Origin: an uncultured Acidimicrobiales bacterium
Lineage (GTDB): Bacteria; Actinomycetota; Acidimicrobiia; Acidimicrobiales; SZUA-35
Direction of reading: 5' to 3'
Assembly: GCA_937922045.1 (NCBI GenBank)
Contig: CAKZXA010000054.1
Coordinates: 1-64,000 of the forward strand
Length of the DNA: 64,000 nt
How positions within the stretch are numbered: the stretch's first letter is position 1; the number at the start of each line of letters is the position of its first letter. Position numbers and translations under genes: made by a program. The notes beneath the pieces were generated by a model. That model had not been told where the DNA came from, made no database searches, and saw nothing but the letters and a program-made list of their open reading frames with translations. Below, piece after piece: positions 45,049 through 52,798 of the stretch.

Positions 45049-45297
45049 TCACCACGCCTCCCCGCCACAGATGCACCATTCAGGAATGGTCGGTGAGCCG
45101 TTCAATCGGATCTCGGCTTGGAGGAGTGCTGAGCCGCCGAAGGGTTCGAGCGCCGTGCGGAGTTTGTCGATCTCCCATGAGCGGTCGATGTCGATGGCGG
45201 CCACGATGGCATCGATGAGGGCGGTTAGGTCACGATCGGCCATCCGCACGCTGATCGGGCCGCTTCTGGATCTGTCTGTACGAGTTGGAGTTGCCAT
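45049..45297 (-). CDS. Small hypothetical protein, first gene of the transfer operon
   Basis: An 82-residue protein from ATG 45297 with a basic N-terminus, an amphipathic helix (ADRDLTALIDAIVAAIDIDR) and a C-terminal CICGGEAW ending in two cysteines. No family is recognised. It is the most upstream gene of the leftward operon and ends two bases before the next start codon. Confidence 0.55.
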   Translation of the reverse strand: MATPTRTDRSRSGPISVRMADRDLTALIDAIVAAIDIDRSWEIDKLRTALEPFGGSALLQAEIRLNGSPTIPEWCICGGEAW

Positions 45298-45437
45298 GTC
45301 CGTATCCGAACATGGATGAGCATCAACAGATCGCAGCAACGAGTGCTAGTACAAAAGTGCGGGTTCAGGTCTGACTCGCGCCGTAGCATCAAAAGAACTA
45401 GAATTAGCCGTAGACACCGCCACCAGGAGTGCCAACG
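45298..45437. promoter_or_regulatory. Divergent control region of the element
   Basis: A 140-base intergenic region separates the leftward transfer/replication/integration operon from the rightward regulator gene. It is the only sizeable gap in the element core. A TAGAAT hexamer (45399-45404) could be a -10 for the regulator. No clear operator repeats were found. Confidence 0.4.
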
Positions 45438-46633
45438 ATGGAACAACAACGCCATATAGGCGAACGCATCGCATTCCACCGAAACCGTCGAGGGTTGAGC
45501 CAAGCCGTTCTCGCTGGCATGGTCGGCCGCTCTGTCAGCTGGCTTTCTCAGCTCGAACGAGGCGAACGAACCGCCGACAAACTCTCTGTGCTACTGCCAA
45601 TGGCCCGAGCGCTCCGAATCGACTTGGCCACCCTCGTCGGCGAACCCGTCGACTTCACCGCAGCGCCGGGACCAAGCCTCAACGCCATCGACCGCATCCG
45701 ATCGGCAATGACGTCCTACCTGCCCGACGAGGACAGCCGGCCATTGGACCTCGCCACAATGCGCTCTGTCGCCGTCGAGATCATGAGCCTCTACCAAGCT
45801 GCTGAATACGACAGGGCGGCCTCGCTTATGCCAACCACGCTGCAGTCAGTCGACGCTGCTGTTGCCAGTACCGAAGGTGATGAACACCGAGAAGCGCTGG
45901 CCGTCGCTGCACTGACCAACCAAATCGCCGCAGCCCTGTTCAGCCGAACGGGGCAAACCGACCTCGGATGGGTCGCCGCCGATCGGTCGATCAACGCCGC
46001 CCGCCAGGCCGACGACATCGAACTCGTAACCGCTGGCATCTATAGACTCGGCCAAATCATGCTCCGAGCGGGCCAAGACGACGAGGCCTACCGACTGGCC
46101 GACACAACCTGCCAACCATCGAAGGCGTCGACGGCCCATCAGCCCTATCACTCCACGGAGCTCTGTTGCTGACTGCTGCAATTGCGGCCGCACGCCTGGA
46201 CGACCGTAGAGAAGCGAACCGCCTCATCACTCAGGCTCAAGACATTGCCGAGCAACTGGGTGACGATCGAAACGACCACTGGACAGCATTCGGTCCAACC
46301 AACGTCCGCATCCATGCGACGTCGGCAGCAGTCAGTCTCGGCGACCCAGCCGATGTGATCATCCAAGGTGAACAAGTCGAAACCGGCAACCTGCCCGACG
46401 AACTCAAAGGCCGCCGCAGCCAGGTCTACATCGACATGGCCTGGGCCCACAGCCAACAACGAAACGACACCGCCGCCGTCCTCTCACTCATGGAAGCCGA
46501 ACGCCTCGCACCCGAAGCCGTCAGGTTTCACCCACAAGCACGAGACCTCATCCAAACCGCACTCCACCGATCGAGAAAGAACGCTATTCCAGGCCTCGAC
46601 GGACTCGCAGAACGAGCCGGAGTCGCTGCCTGA
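45438..46633 (+). pseudogene. XRE-family regulator with TPR-like domain, frameshifted
   Basis: The N-terminal helix-turn-helix (GERIAFHRNRRGLSQAVLAG, SVSWLSQLERGER) is followed by a helical repeat region. The first frame runs off at a stop near 46172. The second frame continues the protein (LPTIEGVDGPSALSLHGALL, then LTAAIAAARLDDRREANRLI) to 46633. The switch falls near 46101-46112 and fits loss of one base. Restored, the protein is about 400 residues, typical of actinobacterial XRE-TPR regulators. The ATG at 45438 has AGGAG upstream. It is probably the element's repressor or switch, now broken or misread. Confidence 0.75.
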
Positions 46634-47115
46634 TGCCCAGCTTCGGATCCGAAACCGGAAACGTTCTCTATCTCATTGTTTGCGGAGCGCCACCAGCCGC
46701 CGACACGCCGCTACTCATCAAAGAAAAGCAAGACGAAGGCTGGGACGTAGTCGTCATCGCTACACCCCACGGCGTCCAATGGTTCGACACCGACGAAGTC
46801 GAACGCCTCACTGGCCACCCAGTTCGAACCGAATTCCGCAAACCCACCGACCCTGAATTCCGACCCCGAGGTGACGCCGTGCTCGTGGCACCGGCGACGT
46901 TCAACACCATCAACAAATGGGCACTCGGGATCAATGACAACTTGGCGTTAGGATTGCTGAACGAAGTACTCGGTCTACCAACAAGCGTTGTCGTTGAACC
47001 AAGCGTCAACCATGCGCTAATGGCACATCCAGCCTACGCGGTCTCGGTGAAGCGACTCGTTGGCAAAGATGTCGAAATTCTGGTGGGAAAAACGAGCGAA
47101 CTGCACAAGCCCTAG
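46633..47115 (+). CDS. Flavoprotein-family (PPC decarboxylase-like) protein
   Basis: A 160-residue protein. VLYLIVCGAPPAADTPLLIK, VVVIATPHGVQWF, and GDAVLVAPATFNTINKWALG with a GINDNLALGLLNE stretch match the HFCD/flavoprotein fold (PF02441) that binds FMN. It is shorter than CoaB/CoaC and lacks their partner domain. Its ATG overlaps the XRE stop (TGATG). XRE regulator plus flavoprotein pairs are common in Actinobacteria, so the two may form one sensing unit. Confidence 0.8.
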   Translation: MPSFGSETGNVLYLIVCGAPPAADTPLLIKEKQDEGWDVVVIATPHGVQWFDTDEVERLTGHPVRTEFRKPTDPEFRPRGDAVLVAPATFNTINKWALGINDNLALGLLNEVLGLPTSVVVEPSVNHALMAHPAYAVSVKRLVGKDVEILVGKTSELHKP

Positions 47116-47213
47116 ATGTCATCGTTTGCTAGAGATCGCCCATCGACGAGTAGACTTCACCGTATCAATCCTGAGGAGTCTTCCCGTCGATCAATCTAGT
47201 TAGGAGGAGAGGT

Positions 47214-47522
47214 TTGAAAGAAGCAGGATATGAGGAATTGCCTAAGATGGCGGCCGACCTATATGCAAAGGCCTTCAAGATTTACGCTATTGCGGCTGAC
47301 CTGCCACCCGACAGGGCAGAAGCGGCAGCGAGGGCAGAGGCGAATTCAACACTAGAACGTATAGATCACATCGTGCGGAATGAGATCGAACGGGGGGCTC
47401 TTGAAGTAATGGACCTAGAAATGACAACTGAATTGCTACACCGAATTGCCCGGGAGTTATTGGTTCAATCGGCTCGTGTCAATGCGATGGTTAGTGATCT
47501 CGCTCATGGCTCAGAGGCCTAA
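47214..47522 (+). CDS. Small helical protein of the cargo cluster
   Basis: A 102-residue all-helical protein starting at TTG 47214 behind a very strong GGAGGAGAGG. It has an acidic/alanine-rich heptad-like pattern (ADLPPDRAEAAARAEANSTL). No family is recognised. It overlaps the HIT gene by 17 bases and heads a three-gene unit. Confidence 0.6.
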   Translation: MKEAGYEELPKMAADLYAKAFKIYAIAADLPPDRAEAAARAEANSTLERIDHIVRNEIERGALEVMDLEMTTELLHRIARELLVQSARVNAMVSDLAHGSEA

Positions 47523-48195
47523 GTCCATCGCTATGCGGATGCATGTCGATGCGCCATGCACCTTCTGTTCCGAAATGGAAGATGTGGGTAGTTCAGACTT
47601 TGCAAGCATATGCATGCATCTTGAAGGGCGATGCGTCGCTCGATCGGCATCGTTTGAGCTGGTTGCGGGCCTCGGGGGCTTTAGGGCCCCCTATCTCCTT
47701 CTGCTATCTCGGCGACATGTGGTGTCATTTTCTATGTTGACTAAGGCTGAGCTGACCGAGGCTCAACTGATTGTTCGAGCGGTTGAGGAGTACCTGCGTG
47801 CGATGGGTGTCAATGTCATGTGTTTCGAGCACGGAGCCTCGTCAGGAGCGAACTCGGGGGCTTGTATCGACCATGCCCATCTGCATGTCTCGACGTTCGA
47901 AGATTCGCTCATGACGGAGCTCAGAGACGAATTGGAGCCGATCGCTTCGATTGCGTCCTTGACGCAACTGCCGGCTGTTGTCGGTGGCGAACCCTATCTT
48001 CTGTGGGCGGATGAACCGGACTCACTTTGGGTCGCCAGGACAAGTGGGCAGAAAATACCTTCTCAGTTTTTCCGGCGGAGGCTTGCGTCACAGTTTCAAG
48101 TCGAGGCCTGGGATTGGGCGTTGGATCCAGCTTGCGATGTCGTCGCGACGACTCTGGAGATCATGTCGGGCTTCGACGTCCAGTCGCCGCTGTGA
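47506..48195 (+). CDS. HIT-family (histidine triad) protein
   Basis: A 229-residue protein. The N-terminal CTFCSEM forms a CxxC that may bind zinc. The histidine triad appears as CIDHAHLHV, preceded by GANSG. HIT enzymes hydrolyse or transfer nucleotides (AMP-lysine, dinucleoside polyphosphates). The C-terminal ~100 residues are an extension beyond the usual ~140-residue HIT fold. The start at 47506 is preferred to 47446. It overlaps its neighbours on both sides, so the three genes are probably translated together. Confidence 0.78.
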   Translation: MAQRPKSIAMRMHVDAPCTFCSEMEDVGSSDFASICMHLEGRCVARSASFELVAGLGGFRAPYLLLLSRRHVVSFSMLTKAELTEAQLIVRAVEEYLRAMGVNVMCFEHGASSGANSGACIDHAHLHVSTFEDSLMTELRDELEPIASIASLTQLPAVVGGEPYLLWADEPDSLWVARTSGQKIPSQFFRRRLASQFQVEAWDWALDPACDVVATTLEIMSGFDVQSPL

Positions 48196-48797
48196 GGCGG
48201 GACCGGGGCTGGCAGGCCAATGACTTTGACTGGGTGCGAGCTGACTATATGGCAATCTTGTCGACCGAGCGATCTACTTCTCTAGGGGAACTCCAGAACG
48301 CTACTACGTGGAGTCTTACTATTCTTACCGGTGCGGCGGTCGTCGTTGGACTCCAACAAGACTTTCCGAACTCCGTATCCATGGTTGGCTTGTCCGCCAT
48401 CTTCGTTCTCGGTACACACTTTGGTGTCCGAGCGGCCAAGGGTTATATTAACGTAATCCGGTGGGCACATATTCAACGCCGTATCCTTGGCGCAGTGACT
48501 GGAGAGGTGAGTAAAGATGATGTATTTGAAGCCATCGAGACTTATCATATCAAATGGAAATCACCCATTACTCGGTGGGACTTGATTCGAAAGTGTCTCT
48601 TCGAGCTTGGCTACTTTTATATTCTATTTGGACTAATGGCAGCCATAGCATTTGGATTCTTTTCTTCCACCGTCTCAAATGCGTCCCGATTGGTGGTCAT
48701 TATCGCTGTTGGACTGGCCTCCTATGAAGTAAGCGTCTTCTTTGATTCCGCCTATATGGACGTCGAGCCGGATGATGAGGCCCGAAAACTACGTTGA
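48192..48797 (+). CDS. Four-TM membrane protein of the cargo cluster
   Basis: A 201-residue protein with four hydrophobic helices in two pairs (about 40-60, 67-87, 143-166, 172-190) separated by a charged loop. GTG 48192 is chosen because it overlaps the HIT stop (GTGA); the longer frame back to 48027 is antisense-like noise over the HIT gene. The codon use is more A/T-rich than in the core genes. No family is recognised. With the HIT protein and the small protein it could form a membrane effector system, but this is only an inference. Confidence 0.65.
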   Translation: MRRDRGWQANDFDWVRADYMAILSTERSTSLGELQNATTWSLTILTGAAVVVGLQQDFPNSVSMVGLSAIFVLGTHFGVRAAKGYINVIRWAHIQRRILGAVTGEVSKDDVFEAIETYHIKWKSPITRWDLIRKCLFELGYFYILFGLMAAIAFGFFSSTVSNASRLVVIIAVGLASYEVSVFFDSAYMDVEPDDEARKLR

Positions 48798-49143
48798 GGT
48801 CCGCCGACTCATATCGTGCCCTGCGTCGCCCAGGAGGCTCTTAGCCTCTGAGACATCTTGCTATTAAGGCTAGTTCAGCGTGCTAATCTTGTGGACTGTA
48901 GCCAGGTGATGCTGTTCATCATCAGCCAATGAGAGGTAGGGGCTGATGTCGGCAGGCTCGCCATAGATCGAGATCTTTGATTTGGTGCGGCATGGACGCA
49001 AACGTAGTCGCCGTCAGATTACTGGTTGCCATTTCAGAGTTATGGCACATTCATCGCACATCGGGTCCGTTCGATGCTGTTCAGGTGCTGGCTGGAATCG
49101 ATAGATGAACGTTCTCAGACACACTCGAACCCTCTCCCGATTG
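48798..49143. other. Non-coding right end of the element
   Basis: About 345 bases without a convincing reading frame between the last cargo gene and attR. It probably holds integrase arm sites, but no repeated arm-type motif was recognised. Nothing else is supported. Confidence 0.5.
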
Positions 49144-49186
49144 ATGGCATGGAAGAGGTCAGGAGTTCAATTCTCCTTAGCTCCAC
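49144..49186 (+). repeat. attR, 43-bp direct repeat (displaced tRNA-Ala 3' half)
   Basis: It is identical to 38497-38539. The sequence before it bears no resemblance to a tRNA 5' half, so this is the displaced original 3' end. The original terminator follows. Confidence 0.92.
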
Positions 49187-49194
49187 TCACACCG

Positions 49195-49217
49195 AACCCC
49201 GCTCCCGTAGCGGGGTT
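49195..49217 (+). terminator. Displaced tRNA-Ala terminator
   Basis: A 9-bp stem AACCCCGCT / AGCGGGGTT with a 5-base loop, followed by TCGTTGTTTT. It is a near match to the terminator at 38548-38572 and is probably the original chromosomal one. Confidence 0.75.
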
Positions 49218-49370
49218 TCGTTGTTTTGGGTAATCGGACACACCACGACATCAACCGGCCCCGTCGGATCGTCTTCGGAGTGCCAGCTCGGAGTGCCAGA
49301 TGACCCCGAACTTTTTCCGAGCTGCCGATCCTGCTAACGTCTGCGGAGCGGGCCCAAAGGAGAATACCTC

Positions 49371-50197
49371 GTGCGAATACCACCTCTACCGACAAGACGC
49401 GCCATCGCAGCGGTCGCAGCTTCTTGTATGGCTGTTGGAGCTTTCGCCACAATGGTCGCCGCCGTCGAAGATTGGAATTACAACGACAAGGGGCCCGACA
49501 CATGTGGGCTGAGAGCTTTCCCGAATGTGCGGGAACCGAGCAGAGCCCAATCGACATCGATAGCGGTGAGGTTGACGCCGCTATCGAGCAGCTGAAGCTT
49601 GAGAAGCGGGGAGCCAAGAAGTCTGCCGGGATTGCCGTCGACTACGCTAAATCGACCACGGTGGATGTGTTCAATAATACCCACACGATCCAAGGCAACA
49701 TTCCGGTTGGAGCCGGATCGTTCTCGATCGGGGGCGACACTTACGACCTGCTCCAGTTCCACTTTCATGCTCCCAGTGAGCACGCCATCGATGGTGCTTT
49801 GCATCCGATGGAGATGCACTTCGTTCATGCCAACAGCGACGGCGATCTGGCTGTACTCGGTGTCTTCGTTGACGAGGGCCGAGCCAACAAAGTGCTAGCG
49901 CCCCTTTGGGCCGATCTGCCCGAGGTTGGCGAGACGCGCCGTGTTGAAGTGACCGACTTCCGCCTGTCGAGGTTGGTGCCGAAGAAGCCAACGAGCGTGT
50001 CGTACATGGGATCGCTCACGACGCCGCCCTGTTCGGAGGGCGTCTCCTGGTTCGTTCTCAATGAGGACCAAGAGATGAGCGAGGAGCAGATCGGTAGGTT
50101 CGAGGAAATATTCTCGGGCGAGGAGTTCCCCGAAGGTACCCGTCGGCCAGTCCAACCGTTGAACGATCGAGAGATATCGGTTACCGGCAAAAACTAG
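49371..50197 (+). pseudogene. Alpha-carbonic anhydrase, frameshifted
   Basis: GTG 49371 with AAAGGAGAA upstream starts a signal peptide (RRAIAAVAASCMAVGAFATM) and the mature N-terminus EDWNYNDKGPDT. The frame then shifts near the ACATGTGGG at 49501-49509 and continues as WAESFPECAGTEQSPIDID to 50197. The zinc ligands are intact: FHFHAPSEH (two His) and MHFVH. The TTPPCSEGVSWFV substrate loop is also present. The protein would be a periplasmic or extracellular CO2-hydrating enzyme of about 275 residues. Either a one-base loss (or two-base gain) inactivated it, or the base call is wrong. Confidence 0.82.
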
Positions 50198-50220
50198 CTG
50201 CACGAACACGCTCAACAGAT

Positions 50221-50263
50221 CGCGAGGGTCGGATTCGGCATCGTTCGGAATCCGACCCTCGCG
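50221..50263. terminator. Strong inverted repeat after the carbonic anhydrase
   Basis: A perfect 16-bp stem (CGCGAGGGTCGGATTC and complement) with an 11-base loop lies between convergent genes. There is no T-run. Confidence 0.6.
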
Positions 50264-50330
50264 GTATGGGCTTGTTTGGCCAGCGCTCATTGTCGTAGGT
50301 CCGCGCATTGTCCCAAATCACTGCGACGAT

Positions 50331-50963
50331 TCAGGTGCCGGGTTTCTGGGCGAGAACTGTTGCTTGGTCGAACGGCCGGCCGCCTTCGGGCGGGTCTTTA
50401 ACGCCGATTTCGATGTCGGTGAATCCAGCGTCTTGTAGCTGTTGTGCGATCGTCGCTGGGAACAGAGCGTAGGCGGTAACGACGGCGTGATCGAAGGGTG
50501 TGCCATGCGCATTGGGCGAGGTCGCACCGAAGAATGATACGAGGACTGGGGCCTCCGGCTCCAGCGCTCGCATCCACTCCGTGAAGGCGTCGCCAAGACG
50601 GGATGGAAGCATGTGGATGAGTGAGTATCGGGACACGATTCCCCCGAGCGAGGAGTCCGTAATGTCGAGCGCTGTCAGGTCGCCTACCTCGAACTGTAGG
50701 GCCGGAAAGGCGCTTCGAGCTTCAGCGATCTGGCCGGAGGAGAGGTCGTAGCCGATCGTTGTGAGGCCGAGTTCGGTCAGGTGATTGACGACGTGTCCAG
50801 GCCCGCAACCTAGGTCTGCGACGGGGCCTTTTCTGGTAGCCGCGAGCTTGGCGAAAGCTGCGAGCCAATCGCGGGCGTTTGCATTCTGGTGGAGATCGTG
50901 GAGAAAGAGTTCGGCGTACAGTTTCGCCATCGCGTCGTAGGAATCTCGAACCTCATCGCTCAT
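50331..50963 (-). CDS. Class I SAM-dependent methyltransferase
   Basis: A 210-residue enzyme. Motif I VADLGCGPGHVVNHL, then GYDLSSGQIAEAR, the acidic FEVGDLTALDI and SRYSLIHMLP are typical of small-molecule methyltransferases (Methyltransf_11/25 type). The start at ATG 50963 is chosen; the same frame stays open another 900 bases opposite the amidase gene, but that part is a shadow. The substrate is unknown. Confidence 0.87.
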   Translation of the reverse strand: MSDEVRDSYDAMAKLYAELFLHDLHQNANARDWLAAFAKLAATRKGPVADLGCGPGHVVNHLTELGLTTIGYDLSSGQIAEARSAFPALQFEVGDLTALDITDSSLGGIVSRYSLIHMLPSRLGDAFTEWMRALEPEAPVLVSFFGATSPNAHGTPFDHAVVTAYALFPATIAQQLQDAGFTDIEIGVKDPPEGGRPFDQATVLAQKPGT

Positions 50964-51093
50964 GCACCCACTATGCCAATACGAGCGTTGCGTGTTTGCT
51001 CGGCGGCGGCGATCACCGAGAACGAGTTGCCGGACGTCGTGGTCTTCACTCACGCTCGGCGGTGCGTTCCTGTCGGGAAGCCATACTGACTTC

Positions 51094-52479
51094 ATGGATA
51101 CTGATGACCTCTGTTTCGCTGGAGCGGCTCGCCAAGCCGAGTTGGTTGCGGGCAGGGCCGTCACTGCGGTCGAGCTGGTACAGGTAACCCTCGATCGAAT
51201 CGCTGACGTCGATCCTCGGATCAACTCGTTTCGGACTGTCTTGGGGGAGCGGGCTCTGAGCGAAGCAGCCCAGGCGGATGAGCAGCTGGCGTTAGGGAAC
51301 GCGCTGCCCATGCTTGGTGTTCCGGTCGCTGTGAAAGACACGATCGCCGTCGAAGGCGAGGTGACGACGTTTGGAACCGGCTGCAACGCCATCGCCGCCG
51401 CAGTTGACTCGCCGCTCGTCGCCCGTCTGCGAGAGGCAGGCGCGGTGATCATCGGGATCACGACCTGTTCGGAGTTGGCGGTCTGGCCGATCACTGAGAC
51501 ACCCACGTGGGGAGCGACGCGAAACCCTTGGAACACCGAGCACAGCCCTGGTGGTTCGAGCGGTGGCTCCGGAGCGGCGGTGGCCGCGGGCCTTTGTGGG
51601 CTTGCTGTCGGCTCCGACGGTCTCGGATCGATTCGAGTCCCCGCCAGTTTCAATGGCGTGTTCGGTCTGAAGCCCCAACGCGATCGGGTGTGGCACGGGA
51701 GCGCAGACTGGAAGGGGTTGTCGGTGAATGGTCCTTTAACCCGAACCGTGGCTGACGCCGCTCTGTTCCTCGACGCAGCCGCGACCGCCGGTCCGGCCAG
51801 CGGCTTTCTTGCGGCAGCGGTACCGGGAGGGCCACGACTTCGAATTGCGATCGCCTGGAAATCTCTGGTCGAGTGGCCGGTCATGGCTCGCCTGGGAGAC
51901 GCTCAACGTCGAGCTGTTGATGAGACGGCTGGGGTGTTGCGGGATCTTGGCCACACCGTTGTCGAACAGGAGATTGACTTTCCGCGACGGGCCGCGAATG
52001 ACGGCATGATCCGCTATCTAGCTGGTGTTCATGAAAGCCAGGCTGTCCTGGAAAAGCCGGAACTTCTCTCACCCCAAACAGCTCGGATGGTGTCTCTGGG
52101 TGGCCGAATCCCCAAACGGATCGTCCGCTCTGCGATGGACGCCGTTGCTGCGTGTGCCGATCAGATCAACGAACTCTTCACCCACGTCGACGTGGTCCTC
52201 ACCCCGGGTGCGTTGCAGGACCCGCTCAAGATTGGTGAGCTCGACGGGGCTGGTGCGCTGAGGCGGCTCAACCAATCGGGCAGGATTATTCCGCACTACA
52301 GCCCTTGGAACGTGATCGGGCAACCGGCTGCATCTGTGCCTGCCGGGTTTAGCGAGACCGGGCTACCAGTGTCGGTGCAGCTGGCTGGCCGACCTTCGGA
52401 CGAGGAGACTCTTCTGAGGCTGGCGGCCGAGATCGAAACGGTAAAGCCATGGTTCGAAGAACGACCCGGTTGCGTCTGA
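51094..52479 (+). CDS. Amidase-signature family hydrolase
   Basis: A 461-residue protein with the Ser-cisSer-Lys triad: Lys81 (VAVKDT), Ser155 (SPGGSSGGSG) and Ser179 (GSDGLGSIR). The usual GGS before the nucleophile reads LGS here, so one oxyanion-side glycine is replaced by leucine. It is not GatA: no gatB/gatC is nearby. It is more likely a general amide or ester hydrolase. Its promoter region lies between it and the divergent methyltransferase. Confidence 0.88.
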   Translation: MDTDDLCFAGAARQAELVAGRAVTAVELVQVTLDRIADVDPRINSFRTVLGERALSEAAQADEQLALGNALPMLGVPVAVKDTIAVEGEVTTFGTGCNAIAAAVDSPLVARLREAGAVIIGITTCSELAVWPITETPTWGATRNPWNTEHSPGGSSGGSGAAVAAGLCGLAVGSDGLGSIRVPASFNGVFGLKPQRDRVWHGSADWKGLSVNGPLTRTVADAALFLDAAATAGPASGFLAAAVPGGPRLRIAIAWKSLVEWPVMARLGDAQRRAVDETAGVLRDLGHTVVEQEIDFPRRAANDGMIRYLAGVHESQAVLEKPELLSPQTARMVSLGGRIPKRIVRSAMDAVAACADQINELFTHVDVVLTPGALQDPLKIGELDGAGALRRLNQSGRIIPHYSPWNVIGQPAASVPAGFSETGLPVSVQLAGRPSDEETLLRLAAEIETVKPWFEERPGCV

Positions 52480-52798
52480 GTAGTCGATCTCAAATCTCCA
52501 AAAAACTATGGTTAGGGGCCATCTCAGAACGCCATTCGCTTGACTTCAAAGAAGATATCGAATCTTTAGACAGATGTTTGCCTGTAGCCATTTTGCGAAG
52601 TCGGTTGTTGCCAATGCTGTGCGTAGGTGCTACAAAGGTTTCCGATCGGGCGAGAGTTACTTGGGCCCCTGGCAGTTCAATGCGGATGATCTGGTGTAGG
52701 TAACATCCTTGTGTGGGTTTAACCCATCTCAAGCTCTTTGTGCATCGATCTCTTCGGTATGGGTTCCCCGTGGCAGTGCGGGGTGAGGAGTGGAAGCA
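52480..52798. promoter_or_regulatory. Upstream region of the RHS gene with palindrome
   Basis: A 319-base non-coding gap, A/T-richer than its surroundings. It contains the perfect palindrome TGGGTTTAACCCA (52714-52726), 73 bases before the RHS start codon. GAGGAG precedes the ATG by 10 bases. No further feature was recognised. Confidence 0.4.

Larger units (their letters stand above)
38497..49186. mobile_element. Integrated actinomycete-type conjugative element (~10.7 kb) at tRNA-Ala
   Basis: It is bounded by two identical 43-base copies of the tRNA-Ala 3' half. Inside are a tyrosine integrase and excisionase next to the left end, an HUH replication initiator, a TraB/FtsK-like translocase in two pieces, an SpdB-like membrane protein, a regulator plus flavoprotein, and cargo genes. 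This gene set matches actinomycete integrative and conjugative elements, which excise, replicate by rolling circle and transfer double-stranded DNA with a single motor. Both ends also carry similar terminators, so attP must include a tRNA-tail-plus-terminator copy. The XRE frameshift may affect control. Confidence 0.87.

Noticed and set aside
50964-51884. Long minus-strand frame continuing upstream of the methyltransferase
   Set aside because: It is antisense to the amidase gene, low-complexity Arg/Ser/Pro-rich, and the methyltransferase fold begins at 50963.
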